A DNA stretch of 32,700 bases from Phycisphaerae bacterium (GCA_020056715.1 JAGVHG010000134.1:1-32700), one strand, 5' to 3'; positions 1 to 7,411 are shown, numbered from the stretch's first letter. Notes: generated from the letters alone by a model not told the origin. Translations and numbers: made by a program.

Positions 1-360
1 GGAGGTCCGGTCGCTTCCGCTCCCGGCTCTGATTTCCTTCGCGGCGTTCAGCGCGGGGGCGGCGGGGGTCCGGTCGTCCGCCTGCGGCGGACTCCCGGCT
101 CGGATCGCAGCGGTGGCGCCGTCGCTGTCGTCGAACGTGACGATCACCGCGCCGACGTTGACCGTTTGGCCCTCTTTCACGTGCACCTGCTTGGCGATAC
201 CCGCGTAGGGGGAGGGAATCTCGACGGCGGCTTTGTCCGTCTCGACCTCCATCAGGTATTGGTCAAGGGCCACATGCTCGCCCTCTTTGATCAACACCCG
301 GACGATCTGGGCCTCGCTGATCCCTTCGCCGAGGTCAGGGAGAATGAACTGTCTAGGCAT
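1..360 (-). CDS. pdhC: Dihydrolipoamide acyltransferase (E2) of a 2-oxoacid dehydrogenase complex, N-terminal part
   Basis: This is the first 120 codons of an E2 subunit; the gene runs off the left edge. The start ATG is at 360-358. Residues 1-80 form a lipoyl domain: LPDLGEGISEAQIV at the N-terminus and the lipoylation motif ETDKA near residue 45, where the Lys carries lipoic acid. From about residue 84 a Pro/Ala/Arg-rich linker follows. Two stretches of it (bases about 3-41 and 66-108) match dispersed repeats found elsewhere in the window. E2 accepts the acyl group from E1 and passes it to CoA in the cytoplasm. It follows pdhB on the same strand after 105 bp, so the two are probably one operon. 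Pyruvate is the likely substrate, but a branched-chain 2-oxoacid complex is possible because the catalytic domain is not visible. Confidence 0.9.
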   Translation of the reverse strand, partial: MPRQFILPDLGEGISEAQIVRVLIKEGEHVALDQYLMEVETDKAAVEIPSPYAGIAKQVHVKEGQTVNVGAVIVTFDDSDGATAAIRAGSPPQADDRTPAAPALNAAKEIRAGSGSDRTS

Positions 361-374
361 AATGTAGCTCCGCA

Positions 375-465
375 GGAATACGGAATGCGGAATGGTGAAT
401 GCTGAAAATCTGGTTCGTCGCTGCCGAGATCATTCCGCATTCACAATTCCGCATTCACAATTCTC
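375..465. repeat. Inverted pair of GAATGCG-type heptad repeats between pdhB and pdhC
   Basis: Bases 375-406 hold GGAATGCGGAATGGTGAATG-like heptads. Bases 431-465 hold the opposite orientation (CATTCCGCATTCACAATTCC). The arms are separated by about 25 unrelated bases, so the whole can fold as an imperfect hairpin. The right arm touches the pdhB stop codon (466-468). The same arrangement recurs at 19851-19939. It resembles a REP-type doublet; no protein is encoded. Confidence 0.75.
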
Positions 466-1446
466 TCAAAACGCCAACACGTCTCTGGCCGCGTGGGTGA
501 TTCGATCCGCATTGGGCAGATAGGCTCGCTCGCGGGCGAAATAGGGGAACTGCACATCGAATCCAGTCACGCGGCGGATCGGGGCCTGCAAGTGCATCAA
601 CGAATTTTCCACGATGCGGGCGACGACCTCGGCGCCGATGCCGCAAGTTCGCGGGCCTTCGTGGATGACCACCGCGCGACCGGTCTTTTCCACCGAAGCT
701 GTGATCGTCTCCGTGTCCATCGGCGAAACCGTCAATAAATCAACAACTTCGGCGGAGACGCCGTCAGTCTCGGCCAACTCTTCGGCGGCTTCCAGCGTTG
801 GACGGATCATAGCCCCATAGGAGATCAAGGTGAGTGCGCTCCCCTCGCGGGCGACGCGGGCTTTTCCGATCGGCATTCGCTCCGGTTCGTCCGGCACTTC
901 TTCCTTGAATTTGCGGTAAATTTCTTTAGGCTCAAAGAAGATCACCGGATCAGGGTTGAAGATCGATTCAAGGAGCAAGGCACGGGCGTTGCGCGGGCCT
1001 GAGGGGATTACCATCTGAATGCCTGGAGTATGAGCGTAGTAGGCCTCGCGACTTTCGCTATGGTGCTCGATGGCGCGGATGCCGCCGCCATAGGGCATGC
1101 GGATGACCATCCCCATCCCGAAACGTCCACGGGTGCGGTTGCGAAAACGAGATACATGTTGCTCGACCTGATGGAAGGCCTGGTAGAAGAAGCCGGAAAA
1201 CTGCATCTCGGCAACTGGGATCAAGCCGTAAAGGGCCATCCCGATCGCGCCGCCGACGATGGCGCCCTCGGCCAGGGGCGTGTCGATGACCCGTTTCTCG
1301 CCGTAGCGCTTGAGCAGATCGGCCGTGACGCGGAAGACTCCCTCGTCCTTGCCGATGTCCTGGCCAAGCAGGACCACGCGGTCGTCTTGGCGCAGGGCCT
1401 CGTCCAAGGCGCGGTTCACCGCGGAAACCATGTTAAGTTGGGCCAT
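466..1446 (-). CDS. pdhB: 2-oxoacid (pyruvate) dehydrogenase E1 component, beta subunit
   Basis: A full-length 326-residue E1 beta subunit, the usual size. Together with E1 alpha it decarboxylates a 2-oxoacid using thiamine diphosphate and transfers the acyl group to lipoyl-E2. Family features seen: GQDIGKDEGVFRVT near residue 28, DTPLAEGAIVGGAIGMAL near 57, the segment MPYGGGIRAIEHHSES near 117, and the C-terminal domain with HEGPRTCGIGAEV near 258. The ATG at 1446 is preceded by GGAGG at good spacing. E2 follows downstream. No E1 alpha gene is adjacent upstream, where remnants of other genes lie, so alpha must be elsewhere or this locus was rearranged. The YGGGIR...HHSES segment also fits branched-chain 2-oxoacid dehydrogenase beta subunits, so substrate is not certain. 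Confidence 0.92.
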   Translation of the reverse strand: MAQLNMVSAVNRALDEALRQDDRVVLLGQDIGKDEGVFRVTADLLKRYGEKRVIDTPLAEGAIVGGAIGMALYGLIPVAEMQFSGFFYQAFHQVEQHVSRFRNRTRGRFGMGMVIRMPYGGGIRAIEHHSESREAYYAHTPGIQMVIPSGPRNARALLLESIFNPDPVIFFEPKEIYRKFKEEVPDEPERMPIGKARVAREGSALTLISYGAMIRPTLEAAEELAETDGVSAEVVDLLTVSPMDTETITASVEKTGRAVVIHEGPRTCGIGAEVVARIVENSLMHLQAPIRRVTGFDVQFPYFARERAYLPNADRITHAARDVLAF

Positions 1447-1582
1447 CTATATCCTCCCAGCCTGAGGGCCGCTGCCTTCGGACGAGGACTGTACCGGATT
1501 TAGGGGTCTCGGAAAAGCGCCGCGACGCTGCCGGAGGAGTCGGAGTGCAACCTTTGACCGCGCCTCCACCATCGGAGGTAGT

Positions 1583-1750
1583 GTGACCCCGATGGTAACC
1601 CCCGAAATTTTCGTCCTCAGCGGACCCAACGGGGCCGGCAAGTCGACGACCGCGAGGGTACTTCTTCCTGAAACATTGAGCATCGAGCAATTCGTAAACG
1701 CCGATCTCATCGCCCAAGGGCTGTCACTCTTCGCGCCCAAAGCAGCGCCC
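1583..1750 (+). pseudogene. Truncated zeta-toxin-like P-loop kinase fragment
   Basis: About 56 codons match the N-terminus of zeta-toxin-type AAA/P-loop proteins: IFVLSGPNGAGKSTTARVLLP (Walker A GPNGAGKST) followed by FVNADLIAQGLSLFAPKAAP, which is the conserved FVNAD..A.GLS.F.PE.A block. A GTG start at 1583 has GGAGG just upstream. Family similarity stops at about 1750, where the 3' end of the convergent TPR gene begins (stop at 1763). The remaining roughly 130-200 residues, including the catalytic core, are absent. The frame stays open to 1936 but that part is antisense to the TPR gene. I take it as a decayed fragment; no antitoxin gene is seen beside it. Confidence 0.65.
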
Positions 1751-1762
1751 AAGTGTAGCTCA

Positions 1763-4084
1763 TCACTTGTTTTGGATCGACAGTGCGTAATCCAGGGCCT
1801 GTTTCGCTTCCTGGTGGTTGGGGTCCAGTACGAGAGCTTGCCGGAACTGTGCGACGGCTTCGTCGAGGCGCTCGGCACGCAGCAGCGCTCGTCCGATGGC
1901 CACGTAGACACCGGCGTCGGACGGACGCACCCGTAGAATCTGCCGATATTCGTCGATCGCCTCCGCGGGTTTTCCCTGGTCGAGTAGGGCTTCGGCCAAG
2001 TTGAAGTGCGCGTCGGGATGATTGGGGTCGAGACGCAGAGCGTCATGGAATGCGGCGATAGCTTCGTCGGTCTTCTCCTCAAGGTTCAAGGCCGTGCCCA
2101 AGTTGATTCGTGAAATGACGTCTGTGGGATCCAGCCGGGCGGCCTCACGGAATTCCTTAATGGCGGTGGGGAAGTCGCCCTTACGGATATAGGCGTTGGC
2201 CATGTCCAGGTGGGCGACTGCGGAGTTCGGGGCGATCTGCAAGAGTCGCCGGTATTCCGCAATGGCCTCGTCATAACGGGTCTTCTTCGCCAGGGTCCTC
2301 GCCAATCCCAGTCGCGCACCCTGATCGTGCGGCGCGATGCGCACGGCATCAGCGTATTCCGACATAGCCGCGTCCCAGTCGCTTCGCCGGTAGAGGAGAT
2401 TCGCTAGGTTGACGTGCGCCGGGGCGTCTCCGGGTAACAGACGGATGGCATCGCGAAAGGCCTGCTCGGCCTCGTCCACGCGGTTCAGGCGGACGAGGGC
2501 GACCCCTAGATTGAAGTGCGCGTCCGAGTAGTCCGGTTCCACCGCCAAAGCTATTCGGTACTCCGCGATCGCTTCCTCCACCTTCCCCTCTTGCTCCAAA
2601 AGCACGCCGATGTTGACGTGGGCACGGGCGTTATCCGGTCTCTGCTCGGCCACCTCGTTCCACATGCCCAAGTCATCGTGATAGTCGCGGTTGCGCCGCA
2701 CCGTACACGAACCCAACAACACTACGATACTCATGACGAACGCTGCTTCGACCCATTGACGCAATGTGTTGTTCTTCAAGTATCTCCTCCCAGTCATGCT
2801 CCAAACGGCACGGATCCCCGCAAACATTACGACGATGACGGCAGCCAGAGGCAGGTACATCCGATGCTCAAAGGCCACGTCGCGAACGGGAATGACACTG
2901 GAGGTAGGAGCCAGAATCAAGAATAACCATGCTCCCGTAAACCCGATCCAGTGTTTGCGAACGAACGCCCAGAGCGTCAGCAACAAAAGTCCCACGATCA
3001 CGACGGCGGGCACGATGACTTGGCCCACATGGTGAGCGACCGGCCAAGCGTAGTCGAGACACAACGGATGCGGCCAGAGCGACAGTCGCAGGTAATGGAG
3101 GATGACCCCCGTCTGTGTCAGTGCGTACTCCCACGGCGATATCCCTTTGAATCCGAATCCTATGGCCGTGCGATCGGTGGCGGGGATGAACACATGTTGC
3201 ACGACCCCGCAAGCGAAGAGAACGCCCCAGGTTAGCCCCATCCCCAAGTAGACTACCCCGCGTCGCCGCCATGCCTCCCGAAACGTTCCGGCCAGAAAGA
3301 ATCGGTCGTACAAAAGCACCATCACCGGGGATGTCGCCATCACCGCCTTGCCGGCCATTCCCAACGCGCACGCCGCGATCGACGCCAGGTACCATCGCCA
3401 TGATCGCGCCGATTGCGCTCCGCGCACGAAGAGGTAGATCGTCAGAAGGTAGAACAACCCCATCAGGGACTCGGCCCGCTGAATCACATAGGTGACGCTC
3501 TCGGTCTGAAGCGGATGAACCAGCCAGATCATCGCGACCACAATTGCGAACCACGGGGTTTGTGGATCAGAGCGTGGAGCGGAAGCGACACGACCAACGC
3601 CCATCCGCTCGCTTCCGCTCGCGACTCCGATTGACCGCGCCATGTCTGACGCGGGTTTGATTTTCTTCGTGGCTTCGTGGCTTCGTGGCTTTGTGGCGAT
3701 TTCCAACGTCCGTCGCACAAGTCCGAAGAGGGTCAGCGCCGCCGCGATGTGCACGACCAGATTGAATACGTGATAACCCACGACGCTGAGTTGGCCGACC
3801 GCATAATTGACCGCGAGTGACAACTCAACCACCGGGCGCTCCGTGGCCAGCCAACGATCAACTGGGAAGAGTTGCCGGATACGCAGATTGTCAACAATCG
3901 CATAGGCATCGTCGAAAAGAAAGACGCCCCATAAACTGTTAGCGTAAACAGCGGCGCCGATGGCGATCAGAACGAGCACCGGCCAGAGCCATCCAGTCCC
4001 GTTGGGGTTGGGCGCGGAGGCGACGTTCGCGGGACGATCACCGGTTGGTCGAGGCTGCTTCGCTTTCGACGACATACGCTTCAT
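1763..4084 (-). CDS. Membrane protein with GT-C-like N-terminal domain and C-terminal TPR repeats
   Basis: A 773-residue protein. Residues 34 to about 480 hold roughly ten hydrophobic segments, with an FDDAYAIVDN motif at residues 57-66 in the first outer loop and WLVHPLQTESVTYVIQRAE near 187. This layout is that of TMTC-like GT-C glycosyltransferases, where the Asp pair is in the catalytic loop. Residues 488-760 contain eight 34-residue TPR units (pattern NARAHVNIG, YSDAHFNLG, DAPAHVNLA and so on). A polyprenyl-phosphate sugar transferase or cell-envelope assembly role is plausible but inferred. Residues about 131-176 are an Arg/Ser/Lys-rich insertion between membrane segments and coincide with dispersed repeats. 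No Shine-Dalgarno sequence precedes ATG 4084, but TGTTACTTT lies 7 bases upstream, compatible with a leaderless mRNA. A second ATG lies three codons further in. Confidence 0.85.
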   Translation of the reverse strand: MKRMSSKAKQPRPTGDRPANVASAPNPNGTGWLWPVLVLIAIGAAVYANSLWGVFLFDDAYAIVDNLRIRQLFPVDRWLATERPVVELSLAVNYAVGQLSVVGYHVFNLVVHIAAALTLFGLVRRTLEIATKPRSHEATKKIKPASDMARSIGVASGSERMGVGRVASAPRSDPQTPWFAIVVAMIWLVHPLQTESVTYVIQRAESLMGLFYLLTIYLFVRGAQSARSWRWYLASIAACALGMAGKAVMATSPVMVLLYDRFFLAGTFREAWRRRGVVYLGMGLTWGVLFACGVVQHVFIPATDRTAIGFGFKGISPWEYALTQTGVILHYLRLSLWPHPLCLDYAWPVAHHVGQVIVPAVVIVGLLLLTLWAFVRKHWIGFTGAWLFLILAPTSSVIPVRDVAFEHRMYLPLAAVIVVMFAGIRAVWSMTGRRYLKNNTLRQWVEAAFVMSIVVLLGSCTVRRNRDYHDDLGMWNEVAEQRPDNARAHVNIGVLLEQEGKVEEAIAEYRIALAVEPDYSDAHFNLGVALVRLNRVDEAEQAFRDAIRLLPGDAPAHVNLANLLYRRSDWDAAMSEYADAVRIAPHDQGARLGLARTLAKKTRYDEAIAEYRRLLQIAPNSAVAHLDMANAYIRKGDFPTAIKEFREAARLDPTDVISRINLGTALNLEEKTDEAIAAFHDALRLDPNHPDAHFNLAEALLDQGKPAEAIDEYRQILRVRPSDAGVYVAIGRALLRAERLDEAVAQFRQALVLDPNHQEAKQALDYALSIQNK
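3562..3700. repeat. Composite dispersed repeat inside the TPR membrane protein gene
   Basis: Bases 3664-3699 are four tandem CTTCGTGG-type octads. Bases 3580-3637 contain GCTTCCGCTCGCGACTCCGAT, closely related to 3-41 and 9856-9890. The block encodes about 46 residues (TKPRSHEATKK...ASGSERMG...) between two hydrophobic segments and keeps the frame open. The octads also occur upstream of tyrS (4686-4718). Confidence 0.7.
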
Positions 4085-4142
4085 TGGGGTGAAAGTAACA
4101 GAACGCCGAAAAGCCGAAAGGTGGCGTTCGCGGACCTATCGC

Positions 4143-4206
4143 CAATTACGAATTACGAGTTACGAAACGGGGCGGACAAGACAAGACACGAAGGCACGAA
4201 GGCAGG
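4143..4206. repeat. ATTACGA heptads followed by ACGAAGGC octads
   Basis: Bases 4143-4166 are AATTACGAATTACGAGTTACGA-type heptads, the same family as at 17652-17688. Bases 4184-4204 are tandem ACGAAGGC octads. They lie upstream of the TPR protein gene start and are not coding. Confidence 0.7.
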
Positions 4207-4350
4207 GGGGGATTGCCGATTGAATAAGCGCGTGTAGCGGACGAATCAGTTCCCCCAGGCTCGGAGAACCTGGGCCACCTGGTCCAGCGAACGAAGCATG
4301 GCCACGTAAGCGTTGGCCATGCCACCCGCCCGGCCACAGGTGAGTCCGAG

Positions 4351-4614
4351 GACCGCTTCGCCAGGGCAGAAGCAGCGATTCGCGACTATCAGGGCCTGAC
4401 CGAATATGCCGAGGAGCAAGATGCCTTGGCTGATTCCATCCGCCCGTTTCTGGCCGCCCTGCCCGCCGACGAGCCGCTCAACCGCCTCATCCGCTACGAG
4501 ACCATGCTCGACCGGCAACTCCACCGCGCCCTTGCCGAACTCCGCCACCGGCGACAATGGGCTGCTGCACAACGATCGGACACGCGTGATGGAACAGATT
4601 CGGAAGGAACCTGA
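4351..4614 (+). pseudogene. Unrecognised gene remnant, Leu/Ala/Arg-rich helical C-terminus
   Basis: The plus-strand frame from about 4351 to a TAG/TGA-type stop at 4612-4614 reads DRFARAEAAIRDYQGLTEYAEEQ, then SIRPFLAALPADEPLNRLIRYETMLDRQLHRAL. This is natural-looking helical protein with a strongly patterned C-terminus, but the frame has no good start (only internal TTG at 4426), and the N-terminal side (4228-4350) does not continue it sensibly. A stop lies at 4225. It looks like the 3' end of a lost gene. I do not recognise a family. The opposite strand also has an open frame (4246-4662), judged to be its shadow, although its last 20 codons could be a second fragment. Confidence 0.4.
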
Positions 4615-4654
4615 TCCGTCGTTCCCGCAAAGGCAACCGGCCCAACCATGCCCC

Positions 4655-4718
4655 TTCGACAATCGACATTCGACAATTCCCTCCGTCGCTTCGTGGCTGC
4701 GTGGCTTCGTGGCTTAGT
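4655..4718. repeat. GACAATC/GACATTC heptads and CTTCGTGG octads upstream of tyrS
   Basis: Bases 4659-4680 are GACAATC-GACATTC-GACAATT heptads. Bases 4686-4718 are octads CTTCGTGG-CTGCGTGG-CTTCGTGG-CTTAGTGC. Both classes recur in the window. They stop just before the putative tyrS promoter. Confidence 0.65.
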
Positions 4719-4721
4719 GCC

Positions 4722-4730
4722 TGATACACT
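4722..4730 (+). promoter_or_regulatory. Extended -10 element directly before tyrS
   Basis: TG-A-TACACT (TGn at 4722-4724, -10 hexamer 4725-4730) ends six bases before the tyrS ATG. Transcription would then start at or next to the A of ATG. No Shine-Dalgarno sequence is present, so a leaderless transcript is suggested. No convincing -35; the octad repeat occupies that region. Confidence 0.45.
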
Positions 4731-4736
4731 GACGCT

Positions 4737-5957
4737 ATGGACCGGCTATCAACAGACCAACAAGTCGCCTTGCTCGTTCGCGGGTGCGAGAACGTCTACA
4801 CCGTGGACGAGCTTAAAGACCGCCTGTCCCAAGGCAAACGTCTGCGCGTCAAGCTCGGCATGGACCCCACGGCGCCGGATCTCACCCTCGGACACACCGT
4901 GGTCCTACGGAAGCTGCGGCAGTTTCAGGACTTTGGCCACAAAGCCGTGCTCATCATCGGGGATTACACCGCGATGATCGGCGACCCCACGGGCAGAACC
5001 AAGACCCGTCCCATCCTCACCGAGGCCGAGATTAAGACCAACGCCGCCACCTACCTCCAACAGGCCGGCAAAGTCCTCGACCTCGACAAGGACAAGCTCG
5101 AGGTCCGCTACAACAGCGAATGGCTAAACCCCATGACCTGTGCCGACGTCATCAAGCTCATGAGCGAAATGACCGTCGCCCGCATGTTGGAGCGCGACAC
5201 CTTCGCCAAGCGCCAGGCCGAGGGCCGCGAGATTTTTCTGCACGAGTTGCTTTATCCATTGATGCAAGCCCGCGACAGTGTGGCCATTCAATCTGATGTG
5301 GAACTCGGCGGCACCGATCAGACCTTCAACAACCTCTGCGGACGCGACCTCCAGCGCAATGCCGGTCAGCCGCCGCAGATCGTCATGGTCACGCCCCTGC
5401 TCATCGGCACTGACGGCAAGAACAAGATGAGCAAATCGCTGGGCAACTACGTCGCCGTCACCGACCCGCCTGGCGAAATGTTCGGCAAGGTGATGCGCAT
5501 TCCGGACGATCTGATGCGCAATTACTTTGAACTGCTGACCGATGTTCCCGAAGAAGAGATCACACGGCTGACCGGGGGCTCGAAAATCAATCCGCGCGAC
5601 GCGAAGGAAACTTTGGCCAAGACGATCATTGCTCAGTATCACTCCGCCGAAGCCGCATCCGCCGCAGCTGAAGAGTTCCGCCGTGTTCACGGGGGCGGCT
5701 CGACAGGATTGCCCGATGAAATTCCCGACGTTTCCGTTCCTTTGGAGAAGATGACCGATGGGAAAATCTCTCCTATTGATTTGATTACGCATTGCCTGGA
5801 GGAGAAATCCCGCGGAGAGGCGCGGCGCCTCGTGGCCGAGCGTGGTGTGCGCTTGAACGGCGAGGTGATCGAAGACCCCAACACTCCTATCGCCGTTCGA
5901 TCCGGTGATATTCTTCAACGCGGCAAGCGACGCTTCGTCCGCTTACGACTGCCGTAG
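4737..5957 (+). CDS. tyrS: Tyrosyl-tRNA synthetase
   Basis: A complete 406-residue class I aminoacyl-tRNA synthetase that charges tRNA-Tyr in the cytoplasm. The ATP-binding HIGH-type motif is TLGH at residues 50-53, within GMDPTAPDLTLGHTV. The KMSKS loop is exact at residues 230-234. IGDYTAMIGDPTGR (74-87) and DVELGGTDQTFN (187-198) belong to the tyrosine site. The C-terminal 60 residues form an S4 RNA-binding domain (EARRLVAERGVRLNGEVI). The exact KMSKS and the sequence around TLGH point to the TyrZ-like bacterial subgroup. The start ATG lacks a Shine-Dalgarno sequence but has a -10-like element six bases upstream. A zinc-ribbon gene follows after 13 bases and is probably cotranscribed. Confidence 0.97.
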   Translation: MDRLSTDQQVALLVRGCENVYTVDELKDRLSQGKRLRVKLGMDPTAPDLTLGHTVVLRKLRQFQDFGHKAVLIIGDYTAMIGDPTGRTKTRPILTEAEIKTNAATYLQQAGKVLDLDKDKLEVRYNSEWLNPMTCADVIKLMSEMTVARMLERDTFAKRQAEGREIFLHELLYPLMQARDSVAIQSDVELGGTDQTFNNLCGRDLQRNAGQPPQIVMVTPLLIGTDGKNKMSKSLGNYVAVTDPPGEMFGKVMRIPDDLMRNYFELLTDVPEEEITRLTGGSKINPRDAKETLAKTIIAQYHSAEAASAAAEEFRRVHGGGSTGLPDEIPDVSVPLEKMTDGKISPIDLITHCLEEKSRGEARRLVAERGVRLNGEVIEDPNTPIAVRSGDILQRGKRRFVRLRLP

Positions 5958-5970
5958 ATAGGTGAGCGCG

Positions 5971-6303
5971 ATGGACATTCGCGACATGTGGTTCCGAACG
6001 ATGGCCACGGTCGCCATCGCACTCCTTCTATACTTGATCGTTATTGCCGTGGTCGCACCGGCGTTGGGGCCTTGGCTTTTGAACGCACTACAGGGTCGTT
6101 TAGGGCGAATCGGCGCGGCAATCGTGACGATGCTTATTCTCGCCCTCCCTCCGATTCTGTTTGCGACGGGCGCTTTCACCCTTCTGGACAGTCATCGACG
6201 CGCTGCCCGGCGCGGCGACGACGAGACGCGCTGTCGGCGTTGCGGACACATTTTACGAGGGCTCACCGAGCCCCGATGTCCTGAATGCGGGGAGCGAATC
6301 TAG
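5971..6303 (+). CDS. Small membrane protein with C-terminal zinc ribbon
   Basis: A 110-residue protein. Two hydrophobic segments cover about residues 8-30 and 45-67. A short basic stretch (HRRAARRGDDETR) leads to a four-Cys ribbon, CRRCGHILRGLTEPRCPECGERI, at the C-terminus; two CxxC knuckles probably bind one zinc on the cytoplasmic side. This kind of C-terminal ribbon is, to my knowledge, frequent in small planctomycete proteins, but its function is not known to me. AGGTGAG (5960-5966) is well placed for ATG 5971, so I prefer that start over the in-frame GTG at 5962. The gene follows tyrS closely on the same strand. Confidence 0.75.
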   Translation: MDIRDMWFRTMATVAIALLLYLIVIAVVAPALGPWLLNALQGRLGRIGAAIVTMLILALPPILFATGAFTLLDSHRRAARRGDDETRCRRCGHILRGLTEPRCPECGERI

Positions 6304-6347
6304 GAATGGTTTGACGTGACCCTATTGCTTTTAGCCGATAAACTGAA

Positions 6348-7235
6348 GTGATCGAGAAGAAATCCAAAGAGCGCGATACCAAGCCTGCAACGGCAAAGCT
6401 GCTGATCGCCTGCCCGGATCGGTCGGGGATCATCGCGGCGGTGGCCGGTTTTATTGCTGCGCACAAGGGCAACATCGTCGAGGCCGACCAGCATTCCGAT
6501 CCCCTGGAAAACGCTTTCTTTATGCGGGTGGAGATCGAACGGGAGGGGTTCGATCTCTCGTCGAATTTATTCCCTGTCGTATGGCAGCCACTGGCGGAGC
6601 GATTTCAGATGCGATGGCGGATGGAGTGGGGAGACCGCCCCAAGCGCATGGCCGTCATGGTTAGCAAAGAGAGCCACTGCATAAGCGATCTCCTGTGGCG
6701 ATGGAGCAGCGGTGAGCTGCGCGTTGAGCTGCCGCTTGTGGTGAGCAATCATCCCGATTTACAGGAGCTTGTCACCCGCTCCGGAGTGGCGTTCCAATAT
6801 CTACCTGTGTCTTCGGGGGGGAAGAAACAACAGGAGCGACAGGTTCTAGAGTTGTTCGATGCGCAGAAAGTCGATTTCGTCGTGCTGGCGCGGTACATGC
6901 AGGTACTTTCGCGATCTTTTGTGGCCGCGTACCGCGACCGGATTATCAACATCCATCACAGCTTCCTACCGGCCTTCGCCGGCGCTCGATCGTATCACCA
7001 GGCCTTTGACAGGGGGGTCAAAATCATCGGAGCGACCAGCCACTTCGTGACGGACGTACTGGATGACGGGCCGATCATCGCCCAAGGAACGCTACCCGTG
7101 GACCACCGCGACTCCGTGGAGGACCTCGTTCGCAAGGGGCGCGACCTGGAGCGCGTCGTTCTGGCCACGGCCGTTCACCAGCACGTCGAGGATAAGATCC
7201 TCATCAGCGGGCGCAAGACGATCGTGTTCGATTGA
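6348..7235 (+). CDS. purU: Formyltetrahydrofolate deformylase
   Basis: A 295-residue PurU. It hydrolyses 10-formyl-tetrahydrofolate to formate and tetrahydrofolate, balancing the one-carbon pool and supplying formate for purine synthesis. Residues about 17-90 form an ACT-type regulatory domain (LLIACPDRSGIIAAVAGFIA). Residues about 97-285 form the formyltransferase-fold catalytic domain with INIHHSFLPAFAGARSYHQA near residue 200 and GVKIIGATSHFVTDVLDDGPII near 225; the Asn, His and Asp of these motifs are the catalytic set. The start is GTG at 6348; no Shine-Dalgarno is evident, and no nearby ATG would keep the ACT domain complete. Length is normal for the family. Confidence 0.95.
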   Translation: MIEKKSKERDTKPATAKLLIACPDRSGIIAAVAGFIAAHKGNIVEADQHSDPLENAFFMRVEIEREGFDLSSNLFPVVWQPLAERFQMRWRMEWGDRPKRMAVMVSKESHCISDLLWRWSSGELRVELPLVVSNHPDLQELVTRSGVAFQYLPVSSGGKKQQERQVLELFDAQKVDFVVLARYMQVLSRSFVAAYRDRIINIHHSFLPAFAGARSYHQAFDRGVKIIGATSHFVTDVLDDGPIIAQGTLPVDHRDSVEDLVRKGRDLERVVLATAVHQHVEDKILISGRKTIVFD

Positions 7236-7251
7236 GCGTTAAATGTAACTC

Positions 7252-7280
7252 TTGTGAAATATGCCGTTCTGCGATACGAT
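7252..7280 (+). promoter_or_regulatory. Sigma-70-type promoter of tRNA-His
   Basis: TTGTGA at 7252-7257 and TACGAT at 7275-7280 are separated by exactly 17 bases. The mature tRNA begins 13 bases after the -10 hexamer. Confidence 0.65.
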
Positions 7281-7292
7281 TGCAGTCTAAAG

Positions 7293-7366
7293 GCCGACGT
7301 AGCTCAGTTGGCTAGAGCGCCTGCCTGTGGAGCAGGATGTCGCTGGTTCGAGTCCAGCCGTCGGTA
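7293..7366 (+). tRNA. tRNA-His (anticodon GTG)
   Basis: A complete cloverleaf. Acceptor strands are GCCGACG (7293-7299) and CGTCGGT (7359-7365). The D arm is GCTC...GAGC, the anticodon arm CCTGC-CTGTGGA-GCAGG with anticodon GTG, and the T arm GCTGG-TTCGAGT-CCAGC. The 3' CCA is not encoded. Two points are odd for a tRNA-His: pair 1-72 is G-U, and the discriminator (position 73, base 7366) is A rather than the usual C, so the G at 7292 cannot form the classical G-1:C73 pair. Confidence 0.95.
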
Positions 7367-7411
7367 GTGCCATCACGTCCTGTCGAGAAGCCCTTTCTCC
7401 CTCACCTACCA

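Noticed and set aside
1030-1503. A 157-codon plus-strand frame
   Set aside because: Antisense to pdhB with no recognisable protein features.
2868-3554. A 228-codon minus-strand frame in another phase
   Set aside because: Overlaps the TPR membrane protein on the same strand; composition is Arg/Gly-rich shadow sequence.
5124-5918. A 264-codon minus-strand open frame
   Set aside because: Exactly antisense to tyrS, whose motifs are unmistakable; codon-phase shadow.
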